Positions 7,919 through 17,300 of a stretch of DNA of 21,079 bases are shown piece after piece. The notes under the pieces are model-generated. The model saw nothing but the letters and a program-made list of their open reading frames with translations, had not been told where the DNA came from and made no database searches. A program made the translations under genes and the position numbers. The DNA comes from CAKSIW01 sp045576435 (GTDB lineage Bacteria > Bacillota > Clostridia > Monoglobales > Monoglobaceae), in NCBI GenBank assembly GCA_045576435.1, contig JAZNGL010000050.1, forward strand, positions 1 to 21,079. Reading direction: 5' to 3'. How positions within the stretch are numbered: the first letter of the stretch is position 1; each line of letters starts with the position of its first letter.

Positions 7919-9205
7919 TTGAAAGAATGTAAATTTGCCTTGTTTTTGATATGCATTTTTCTTTTGCTTCTTTCAACGGTGGCTTTTGCTGCGGAATTTC
8001 CCGATGTACCGCATAATCATCCCAATAAAGACGCAATAGATTTTTTGTCTGATAATGGAGTTGTTGCGGGTTATGAGGATGGAAGCTTTGTTCCCGATAA
8101 GGAAATAACCCGAACAGAATTTTGTGCATTAGTCGCAAGAACTACAGGATATGGAAAAACGGAATATGAAGCCGTAGAACTTCCGTTTTCAGATGTTCCC
8201 GAGGATTATTGGGGGAAAAATCATATATCATTTTGCTATGAACGTGGACTTGTTAATGGTATGGGTGATGGAATTTTTAATCCGGCACATAAGGTTACTT
8301 ATGAACAGGTGATAAAAATAGCAGTTTGCGTTATTGGAGAAGATGAAGAGGCAACTAAGATTATTGGTGATAAGTGGTATTCGGGATATGTTGAGGTTGC
8401 TGAAAAAAGTGGACTATTAAACAATGTTAATGTTGAATTAGGCCAAAACACTCCTAGAAAAGAAGCTGTGCAAGTTGTTTATAATGCGATTATGCTTAAA
8501 AACGAAAAGGAAGAAAATGAAGAAGACGAGGCAAAAGAAGATGACGAATCAGAAGAAGAAAAGTCGCAATTAGAATTGGAATATGAAAAGAAAGATTTTT
8601 CTGATGTGAATGTGATTTTGCTGGATGCCGGGCATAATTTTTATGGAAAAGATATAGGGGCACGAAACGAAGAGCTTGATTTGAAGGAAGAAGAAATTAC
8701 TTGGCAAATTGCGAATAGAGTTCAAAAAAAGCTTAAAAAACTTGGATATTCTGTTGTCATGACTCGTGAAACCCTAGAATCAAGTATTGGTGCCAACACA
8801 TCAACAATTGATAGTTTGCAGGCGCGGGTGGATTTGGCACACGAGCATTTAGCTGACCTTTATGTTTCTATTCATTGCAACACGGGCGGCGGAAAGGGTG
8901 CTGAAACCTATTGCTTTGAAAAGGGTGGCTATTCAGAACGCTTAGCAACATTAATTCAAAAAAACTTTAGAAAAGACGAGATTTTTTATGACAGAGGAGT
9001 AAAAACAGCTAATTTTTATGTCATAAAAAATACACTAATGCCTGCTGTTTTAATTGAAGCAGGATTTTTGGATGATGAAGCTGATATCGAAATAATTTCG
9101 TCAAAAAAAGGGCAAGAAAAAATTGCTAGTGCAATTACGAATGCGATTGTCGAATATGACCGCATGAAGCCCCTTGAAAAAGATAAGTTGAGGGATGATG
9201 AATGA
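7919..9205 (+). CDS. SLH-domain N-acetylmuramoyl-L-alanine amidase (Amidase_3)
   Basis: An exported cell wall hydrolase of 428 residues. Order: signal peptide (about 1-24, ending VAFA before AEF), two clear SLH repeats (about 26-78 and 88-140, each with GY/GM-DG-F-P and an R/Y-E motif), a degenerate third (about 150-195), a very acidic linker rich in Glu/Asp (about 197-222) and an Amidase_3 catalytic domain (about 230-415). Zinc ligands are visible: His239 in DAGH, a Glu in the ELDLKEEE segment, His in SIHCN, and the catalytic Glu in LIEAGFL. SLH repeats bind pyruvylated secondary wall polymer and hold the enzyme at the wall, where it cuts the bond between MurNAc and the stem peptide. Start choice: TTG at 7919, because the promoter lies between it and the upstream in-frame ATGs. 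Its stop overlaps the next start in ATGA. Confidence 0.92.
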   Translation: MKECKFALFLICIFLLLLSTVAFAAEFPDVPHNHPNKDAIDFLSDNGVVAGYEDGSFVPDKEITRTEFCALVARTTGYGKTEYEAVELPFSDVPEDYWGKNHISFCYERGLVNGMGDGIFNPAHKVTYEQVIKIAVCVIGEDEEATKIIGDKWYSGYVEVAEKSGLLNNVNVELGQNTPRKEAVQVVYNAIMLKNEKEENEEDEAKEDDESEEEKSQLELEYEKKDFSDVNVILLDAGHNFYGKDIGARNEELDLKEEEITWQIANRVQKKLKKLGYSVVMTRETLESSIGANTSTIDSLQARVDLAHEHLADLYVSIHCNTGGGKGAETYCFEKGGYSERLATLIQKNFRKDEIFYDRGVKTANFYVIKNTLMPAVLIEAGFLDDEADIEIISSKKGQEKIASAITNAIVEYDRMKPLEKDKLRDDE

Positions 9206-10437
9206 CATTAAGAAAACCGGAACTGCTTGCTCCGGCGGGTAGTCTTAATAAATTGAAAATAGCAATAGAATATGGAGCCGATGCAGTATATGTTGGGGGC
9301 GAGGAATTTTCGCTCAGAGTTGCTGCAGAAAATTTTTCACCTGAGGATATGGCAGAGGGAGTTAAATTTGCCCATGAGCGAGGAAAGAAAGTTTATTTGA
9401 CGGCAAATATCATACCGCATAATGCAGATATTGAAGAATATGAGAGGTTTTTAAAAGAATACTTAAATTCGGGATTTGATGCAATTATACTGTCGGATAT
9501 GGGGATGTTTGCCATAACTCGAGAGATTGCACCTGAGCTTGAAATACATATCAGCACACAGGCAAATAACGTGAACTATAAGAGTGCAGAAGCTTGGTAT
9601 AAAATGGGTGCGAAGCGTGTTATTTTGGCAAGGGAAATGTCAATTGAAGAAATTGAACAAATTCGAGAAAAAACTCCCGCCGATTTGGAAATTGAAGCTT
9701 TTGTTCACGGCGCAATGTGTATTTCTTATTCAGGAAGATGCCTGCTCAGTAATTATATGACACAGCGTGACAGTAATTTGGGTGCTTGTTCGCATCCGTG
9801 CAGATGGAAATATTTTTTAGTCGAAGAAAAGAGGCCGGGAGAATATATGCCGGTTTATGAAAATGACAGAGGAACGTTCATATATAACTCCAAAGATTTA
9901 TGTATGATTGAACATATTCCCGAACTTGTTCGTTGTGGACTTAATAGCTTTAAAATTGAAGGGCGGGTTAAGTCAGAATATTATTTGGCAACGGTTGTTA
10001 AGGCATATCGAGAGGCAATAGATTGCTTTTTTGAAAATCCGGATAAGTTTGAGTTTGACCCAAAATGGTTGGAGGAGCTTAAAAAAGTTAGCCATCGGGA
10101 TTACACAACAGGCTTCTATTTTGGAAAACCCGATGGAAACGAGCAACATTATGCAAGCAGTTCCTATATAAGAGAATATGAACTTTTAGGTATCGTTGAG
10201 GGGTATGATGAAAAAACGGGAATGCTTTTGGTTGTTCAGAAAAATAGATTTTTCAAAGGCTCAAAAGTTGAATTTTTAAGACCCAAAGGTGACTTTGTGG
10301 AGCATGAAATCAAATATATGGAAAATGAGAGCGGTGAAGAGCTTGAGGTTGCAAACAGGCCTCAGGATATTGTCAGAATTAAAACGGCATTTTCATTACC
10401 AAAAGGTTCTATGATGCGTGCGCCACGAGAAAAATAA
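9202..10437 (+). CDS. Peptidase U32 family protein (TrhP/YrrN-O type, tRNA hydroxylation)
   Basis: 411 residues. It opens KPELLAPAGSLNKLKIAIEYGADAVYVGG, the N-terminal hallmark of the family, and carries the U32 signature EAFVHGAMCISYSGRCLLS (about 167-185) with further Cys residues in GACSHPCRW. A C-terminal beta domain follows (about 330-411). Although first annotated as collagenase-like peptidases, relatives of this length (TrhP, YrrN/YrrO) are needed for 5-hydroxyuridine formation at tRNA position 34, so an RNA-modification role is more likely than proteolysis. It starts in an ATGA overlap with the amidase gene, so the two are translationally coupled, an odd functional pair. Placement in the TrhP branch is inferred from family similarity. 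Confidence 0.9.
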   Translation: MTLRKPELLAPAGSLNKLKIAIEYGADAVYVGGEEFSLRVAAENFSPEDMAEGVKFAHERGKKVYLTANIIPHNADIEEYERFLKEYLNSGFDAIILSDMGMFAITREIAPELEIHISTQANNVNYKSAEAWYKMGAKRVILAREMSIEEIEQIREKTPADLEIEAFVHGAMCISYSGRCLLSNYMTQRDSNLGACSHPCRWKYFLVEEKRPGEYMPVYENDRGTFIYNSKDLCMIEHIPELVRCGLNSFKIEGRVKSEYYLATVVKAYREAIDCFFENPDKFEFDPKWLEELKKVSHRDYTTGFYFGKPDGNEQHYASSSYIREYELLGIVEGYDEKTGMLLVVQKNRFFKGSKVEFLRPKGDFVEHEIKYMENESGEELEVANRPQDIVRIKTAFSLPKGSMMRAPREK

Positions 10438-10480
10438 AATAAAAAATAATTAACTTAATTATAAAATGGAGGAAAAAACA

Positions 10481-13408
10481 ATGAAAATTAAACGTATTAT
10501 ATGTGCAATGCTACTTATTGTGTGCGTGTTGGCTAGCTGTGTTACACTTCCGACTTTTGCGGCAGAGTTTGCAGATTTGGACAACAAAAATAGTGCATAT
10601 ACAGCAGTAAATGTTCTAAGTAACTTAGGAGTTATTAATGGATACGAGGAAGATGGTGCGTTTAAATTTAAGCCGGATAACAACGTTACCCGTGCTGAGT
10701 TTACCGCGATGCTTCTCAGAACCCGTGGACTTGGAAAGATTGGTTCTTTGGAACTTGAAAATCCGCCATTCCCGGATGTTGCATCTCCGGATGTTTCTTG
10801 GGCAATTGGTAACATTAGAACTGCTCGCGAGATGAATATAATCAATGGATATGATGACGGTACCTTCAAACCAAATAACAATGTTTTATATGAAGAAGCA
10901 ATCAAAATGGTTGTTTGTGCATTAGGATATGGTGAGTTTGGTGTTGATGGCAACGAATGGTATTCTAAATATTTAACCAGTGCGACAACTCTTGGAATTT
11001 TAGATAATACTGGCGGAAGCATAGGTGCTCCTGCAACACGTGCAACTATCGCTTCAATGCTCTATAATTGCCTTGAGGTTAAGTTGGCTGAGAATAACAC
11101 AATAACAGATAAGACTGTTTTAGAGGCGGATTTACAGCTTTCTAAAAAAGTTGGTGTTATTGCATCAAATTCAGAAACAGGACTTGAAACCCAAGACCCA
11201 AATCTTAGAGATAATGAAATTCAGATAAGAGCACTGAATGATGCAGAAGATGCTTATGAAACTTTGACATATAAGGTTGAAAATGCTGCAGAATATGCGG
11301 ATATGTTAGGAAACCAAATTACATTCTATTATAAGGATGACCGCGTTAATGACATTAGGACAGTTGTTCTTTCAACAGTTAAAAAGAGCAAGACTTTAAC
11401 GATAAATGCAACTGATTTGGAGTATGACTCTTGTTCATCATCAGCTATTGCATATTATGAGAAGGGAAAATCAAGAGAGACGGTTTTAAGCATTAACCCT
11501 GAGAGTAGAGTAATTTATAATGGCAAGTTGTTTGCAAACACAGGTGATGCCAGCAAATATTCAGATTTTTATATTGATGAAACTTCGTTACCAACTCTTG
11601 GCAGTATAACACTTGTTGACCAGGAAGATGACGGGAAATATGATATAATATTTGTTGACAAATATGAAACATATATTGTGTCTGCTGTTACCAGCTCAAA
11701 TTATACAATTATTGATAATGTGTTGAGAAAAGGTTTAGCTGATAATAAGCTGGTTCTTAACCCACAGACATCAGGACAGAAGATAAAGTTTTTTGACGAA
11801 AAAGGCAACGAGACAAGCTTTTCTGCAATAAAAAAAGGCAGCGTTGTTTCTGTTAAGAAGAGTAATGCTGGTATAAGTGATGTGCAAATAACAGTAATTG
11901 TTTGCAACCAGACAGTATCTGGAAGCGTAAGAGCTATAAATTATGGTGAGAGTGTTAAAATTAACTCAACTCAATATGAGTATTCACAACAGGCACCATG
12001 GGTTACTCCGATTGCGGGTGCAACAGATCCATTAGTTGAGCCGACAATGTCAGATGAGGGTGTTTATTATCTTGATTTTAACGGCCACATTATTGCCTAT
12101 GACAAAACAATAGCAGCAAGCAATCAACAGTATGGTTATATAGTTAAGGTAGCTTACGAGAATAACCTTGAAGGAGAGAGATTAGTTCTTAATATCTTAA
12201 CTTCAAATGGTAAAAAGACAAAGTATCAGGCATATGATAAGACTGAATTGAACGGAGCTCCAATAAATGACCTAGAAAGTCTTAAAAATAGCTTGATAGC
12301 TTCAGCAGAAACTCTTAACACGGCGGACTATGGATATAACATCAGTAATCTTGAAGGTCAGCAGTTGATTAAATTTTCAACAACAACCTATAAGGGCGAT
12401 ACTGTTATTGAAAAAATTATAACAATGACAGAAATGGACTCAAATGGAAAAGTTGATAGCAACAAGCTTACGTTTTATGATGGAATAAAGGTAACACAAC
12501 CAATGAAATATTATGGCACAGCTAAACAGTTGCAAAAGGAAGCAAGTGGAGGCGAAGCTGCAAAGACGATTAATGTTAGTGGTGCTGTGATTTTTGATAT
12601 TCCGGAAAACAGAAATGACGTTGATGAATATGGAAAAGCGACCCTTAAAAATAATACAAATTATAATGTAGGACTTTTTGATGTTGCTGGTACCTCTGCA
12701 AAGGTTGTAGTTGTTTATCATGGTGCAACACCAGTTGAGTTGGTTAATGCATTATCACCGGTTATGGTTATTAAAGAGAAAACTCAAGAGATGAATCCTG
12801 AAAATGACAATCAAAGCATGTATAAACTTACTGGATATGTGAATGGTAGTGAAACTTCATACTGGATTTCTCCAGAAAGTGAAACTGTTGCTGAAACATT
12901 GAAAAAGGGTGACGTTATAAGAGTCGGCAAAGATAAAGACGGATATCGAACAGTTAAAGCGGAGCATATTGTATTCAGCGCAACAGAAGGTTTCCGTGAT
13001 GGAGTTTATGTAAACGACAGAGATGATAGTCCGGCTGAAGCAACTGTTTCCAGCAAGGGTGGCGTTTATATAGATTCAAGAGATGATGATACAGCTAACC
13101 AAAAGGCAACATATCCAAATCCGCAGTATAGAGCAATCTGGGGTAATTTGTTTGAATATGATGATGAAAATAAAATGGTTTATGTTTCAACTAAGCCTTT
13201 AACAGGTACAGAAACATATGCTGATATGTTCCAGATTAATGCAGATTGGTTTAAGAGTGCAAAAATTTTGAGATATAATAAAACAGGTGGTTCGCTTGAT
13301 ATAGTTGAGGAAGCCCTTGAGGGAATAAGTGCTAATGAAGAAGTATTTATACACCTTTCATATAGTGCAGTTAAAACAGTGATTGTTGTTACAAACATAG
13401 CTGAATAA
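10481..13408 (+). CDS. Large SLH-domain exported protein, possible S-layer or wall-surface protein
   Basis: 975 residues. A signal peptide (about 1-28, ending PTFAA before EF) is followed by three SLH repeats (about 29-86, 93-150 and 155-205). The remaining 770 residues have no domain I recognise; they are rich in Thr, Ser, Asn, Asp and Val and alternate like beta-sandwich or S-layer sequence. Size, N-terminal SLH repeats and very few Cys after the signal region fit a surface layer or wall-anchored protein. The signal peptide also contains LASC at 17-20, which matches a lipobox; see findings. Start: the ATG at 10481 has TGGAGG eight bases upstream; an ATG 15 bases earlier overlaps that site. 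A terminator follows. It lies 43 bases after the U32 gene and may be transcribed with it or from its own start. Confidence 0.85.
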   Translation: MKIKRIICAMLLIVCVLASCVTLPTFAAEFADLDNKNSAYTAVNVLSNLGVINGYEEDGAFKFKPDNNVTRAEFTAMLLRTRGLGKIGSLELENPPFPDVASPDVSWAIGNIRTAREMNIINGYDDGTFKPNNNVLYEEAIKMVVCALGYGEFGVDGNEWYSKYLTSATTLGILDNTGGSIGAPATRATIASMLYNCLEVKLAENNTITDKTVLEADLQLSKKVGVIASNSETGLETQDPNLRDNEIQIRALNDAEDAYETLTYKVENAAEYADMLGNQITFYYKDDRVNDIRTVVLSTVKKSKTLTINATDLEYDSCSSSAIAYYEKGKSRETVLSINPESRVIYNGKLFANTGDASKYSDFYIDETSLPTLGSITLVDQEDDGKYDIIFVDKYETYIVSAVTSSNYTIIDNVLRKGLADNKLVLNPQTSGQKIKFFDEKGNETSFSAIKKGSVVSVKKSNAGISDVQITVIVCNQTVSGSVRAINYGESVKINSTQYEYSQQAPWVTPIAGATDPLVEPTMSDEGVYYLDFNGHIIAYDKTIAASNQQYGYIVKVAYENNLEGERLVLNILTSNGKKTKYQAYDKTELNGAPINDLESLKNSLIASAETLNTADYGYNISNLEGQQLIKFSTTTYKGDTVIEKIITMTEMDSNGKVDSNKLTFYDGIKVTQPMKYYGTAKQLQKEASGGEAAKTINVSGAVIFDIPENRNDVDEYGKATLKNNTNYNVGLFDVAGTSAKVVVVYHGATPVELVNALSPVMVIKEKTQEMNPENDNQSMYKLTGYVNGSETSYWISPESETVAETLKKGDVIRVGKDKDGYRTVKAEHIVFSATEGFRDGVYVNDRDDSPAEATVSSKGGVYIDSRDDDTANQKATYPNPQYRAIWGNLFEYDDENKMVYVSTKPLTGTETYADMFQINADWFKSAKILRYNKTGGSLDIVEEALEGISANEEVFIHLSYSAVKTVIVVTNIAE

Positions 13409-13421
13409 TAAGCTAGTGCAT

Positions 13422-13451
13422 AAAAAGGAGTGGCAAAAGCCACTCCTTTTT
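13422..13451. terminator. Bidirectional intrinsic terminator
   Basis: A perfect 13-bp stem (13422-13434 with 13439-13451) closed by AAAA. The core is GGAGTGGC/GCCACTCC flanked by five A and five T. It ends the SLH gene on the plus strand and the carB-dapF gene on the minus strand. Confidence 0.95.
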
Positions 13452-13483
13452 ATTGTGCTTGTTATATTTGAAAATAAATAGTT

Positions 13484-14314
13484 TTAATATTCAATATAGC
13501 CTTCGTAAACTGAGATTGCATTGCCTGTTAAAGTTATTGCATCATCTGTATATTTAACGGTAAGTTCACCACCATTTACGCGCACGATAACATCTTCACC
13601 TTTAGAACAAAAACCGTTCTCAACTGCAGCAATAACAGCAGCGCAGGCACCTGTTCCGCAGGCGGGGGTTTCGCCATTTCCACGTTCCCAGACACGCATT
13701 CTTAAGGTATGGTCATCAACAACGCGAACAAACTCGGTGTTAATGCGCTCAGGAAAGATATTCGCATTTTCAAACTTAGGACCAATGCTTTGAATATCGA
13801 TATTATCTATTCGGTTGCAAAAGATAACGCAGTGCGGATTTCCAACAGAAACGCAGGTGATATTATAATCCTTCGCATCAATATTGATGGTTTGATTTAT
13901 AATACAGCCGCCTTTTAGCGTTGTAGGAATATCTGATGGAACCAAAGAAGCTTTACCCATATTAACTGAAACACTCCGCACTTTTCCTCCATATAGATAG
14001 ACGGTTAGTTCTTTTATGCCACTCGCAGTTTCTATAGTCATGTTCTTTTTGGTGACAATAGAATTGTCGTAAAGATATTTTCCCACACAACGAATGCTGT
14101 TGCCTGCCATTTCCCCTTCACTGCCATCACTGTTAAAAATTCGCATTTTTGCATCTGCAATATCGGAATGTTCAATGAGAACAAGACCATCACCGCCAAT
14201 GCCGAAGTGTCTGTCTGTTAGAGTGATGCTTAGTGATTCAGGGCAGGTTATTTTATTATCGCGATTATCAAAGAAGATGTAGTCATCGCCTGTTCCATGC
14301 ATTTTTATAAACTT
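13484..14314 (-). other. DapF-like epimerase domain of the CarB fusion (276 residues)
   Basis: Begins KFIKMHGTGDDYIFFD directly after the CarB end. It retains FNSDGSEGEM, VGNPHCV, INTEF, the ER pair in VWERGNGET and the second catalytic Cys in TPACGTGA (fusion residue 1278). The first catalytic Cys of the usual MCGNG motif is Ala (residue 1129, codon GCA at 14105-14107), and the Asn of MHGxGND is Asp (residue 1069, codon GAT at 14285-14287). No ribosome binding site or convincing internal start lies at the junction, so it should be made only as part of the fusion. Confidence 0.9.
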
Positions 14315-17300
14315 AATTCGTTGTTTTTCTGTGCGAAGTCTTGCGATATCGACCAATTCAGTGTTGTTTTCGTTGAAACGGCTTAAGATAATATCGGCAA
14401 GTGCATTTGCGGTATCAAGTGATGTCAGACATGCTATTGAAAGTTGAACTGCACGTCGATGAATATTCATATATTCATCAATATCTTTTGGGTCACCTGA
14501 ATTAGTGTAAACAATATAATCAATTTTTTCGCTTTCAAGCAGAGATAGTATTTCTGCTTTTTCTATAGAAATGACATCAATGCCAAGATGTTTTATTGTT
14601 TCGCAGTTTTGAGGGTTTGCATATATTGTAAGACCTGCATCATAAAATTTCTTTGCGAGTTTAAGAAGTTCAATTCTTTCACGAGGGTCAACGCTTATGT
14701 AAACTCCACCAAAATTCTTTTTAAGATTAAATCCTGCCGCAACAAGACCCTTAAAAAGCGCTTCATTAAGAGTTTTACCAACACCCAAAACTTCGCCCGT
14801 TGATTTCATTTCAGGACCTAAAAGGGAATTTATGTCTGAAAGCTTTTCAAATGAAAAGACGGGGACTTTTACAGCAACATATGGTGATGGTTTAAACAAA
14901 CCTGTGCCATAGCCAAGCGATGCAAGGGCTTCACCCTGCATAACGCGGGTAGCAAGATCAATCATTGGCACACCGGATACTTTGCTTATATAAGGCACAG
15001 TTCGGGAAGCTCTTGGATTCACCTCAATAACATAGATTTCATGATTATAAATAAGATATTGGATATTGATTAATCCCTTTGTTTTAAGTGATAACGCCAA
15101 TTTTTCTGAGCATTCAACCAGTTTTTCAAGCAAACGGTCGCTGGTGTTCTGCGGCGGATAAACTGCAATCGAGTCACCGCTGTGAATTCCTGCTCTTTCA
15201 ATATGTTCAAGTATTCCGGGGATCAAAACATCCTTTCCGTCAGAGATAACATCGACTTCGAGTTCTTTACCCATCATGTATTTGTCAACAAGAACAGGGT
15301 TATCAATTTTTTGCGATAATATAACTGACATGTAGCGCTTAATATCTTCGTCAGTATATGCAATAATCATGTTCTGGCCGCCGATGACATATGAAGGACG
15401 GAGCAAAACGGGATATTCAAGTGAGTGAGCAGCAACCAGTGCCTCGTCAAGGGTCATAACGGTGAGCCCTTTTGGCCGCTTAAAATTGAATTTTTCAAGG
15501 AGCTCATCAAAACGCTCTCTATCCTCTGCCATATCAATACTCTGAGCAGAAGTGCCAAGAATTTTAATGCCTTTACTATCGAGGAACATTGTTAATTTTA
15601 TTGCGGTTTGTCCGCCAAAAGCAACAACAACTCCTTCGGGTTTTTCAACGTCAATAATATTCATGACATCTTCATTTGTCAAAGGTTCAAAATAGAGTCG
15701 GTCTGCTGTGTCAAAATCTGTGGAAACTGTTTCTGGGTTATTGTTAATAATAACAACGGTATAACCCATTTTCTTTAGTGCCCAAACACAATGAACAGAA
15801 GAATAGTCAAACTCAATTCCTTGACCAATTCTTATTGGCCCTGAACCAAGAACAATGATTTTTTTGTTATTATTTGAAGTTTCTCTGGCTTCGCAATGCT
15901 TGTCATAAGTGCTATAAAAATATGGAGTTTGAGCTGCAAATTCACCACCACAGGTATCAACCATTTTATATACTGCCGGACGAGAATTTGTAATGTCACA
16001 ACCGCTTATGCGAGATATTGCAGCATCTGTATACCCCAGATTTTTGCCTTTTAAATATAATTCATCAGTAAGCTTCCCGAAAGAGAGCTGTTTTTCATAA
16101 TTAACAAGGTTTAAAAGTCTTGAAATAAACCACTTATCAATTTTTGTAATTTCGTTTATTTTGTCTATACTTATGCCTTGTTTCAATGCTTCAAAAACGG
16201 CAAAAAGACGGCGGTCATCAAGCTCGTGAAGTTGTTTTTCAATATCAAAATCCTTCATTTGTGGCATGTTAAGAGTATCGAGACCTATTTCGGCACCACG
16301 AACTGCCTTCATTATTGCCATTTCGAAGGTTGGAGCAATTGACATCACTTCGCCGGTTGCTTTCATTTGTGTACCTAGTTTTCGTTTTGAATATACAAAT
16401 TTATCAAATGGCCATTTGGGAAGTTTGACAACGGTATAGTCCACAGATGGTTCAAAACATGCAAATGTTGTACCCGTGATATCGTTTTTGATTTCATCAA
16501 GAGTATAGCCAAGCGCAATCTTTGTTGAGACCTTTGCGATTGGATAGCCTGTTGCTTTGCTTGCGAGAGCGGATGAACGCGAAACTCTTGGGTTAACCTC
16601 AATAACGGCATATTCAAAAGAATCGGGATTAAGTGCAAATTGACAGTTGCAGCCACCTTCAATTTTTAGCGCAGAAATGATATCAAGAGATGCACGTTTG
16701 AGCATTTGGTATTCTTTTGTTGAAAGGGTGAGTGCAGGCGCAACAACAATGCTATCGCCTGTATGTATGCCAACGGGGTCGAAATTTTCCATACTACACA
16801 CAGTTATAGCGTTGCCGACACTATCTCTTATAACTTCAAATTCTATTTCTTTCCAGCCATATATATATTTCTCGACTAAAATCTGAGTTATTGGTGAAAG
16901 ATCAAGACCGTTTTTAGCAATAATCAAAAAATCATCTTCGTTATATGCAACACCACCACCTGCGCCACCGAGAGTGAAAGCAGGCCTTATGATAACGGGG
17001 AAACCGATTTTTTTAGCAACATTCAGTGCAGAATCCAAATCTGTTGCGATATCAGAAGGAATAACAGGTTGACCAAGCTCGAGCATTGTTTCTTTAAAAA
17101 GCTCTCTGTCCTCGGCTTTGTCGATTGCCTCTTCGTTTGTGCCTATTAAAGATACATTCATTTTTTTGAGGAAACCTTCTTTTGATAGTTGCATAGCAAG
17201 GGTTAATCCTGTTTGCCCACCCAAGGATGCAAGCAAACTGTCCGGACGTTCCTTTGTGATTATACGTTTTATAGTCTCAACGGTGAGAGGTTCAAGATAA

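Noticed and set aside
14281..14330. A separate dapF start at the CarB-DapF junction
   Set aside because: The nearest ATG (in KMHG) has no ribosome binding site and would cut into the first conserved strand. There is no stop codon between the two domains.
13521..17300. Several open frames of 60-95 codons antisense to carB
   Set aside because: They lack family features and convincing ribosome binding sites and lie wholly opposite a long conserved gene.
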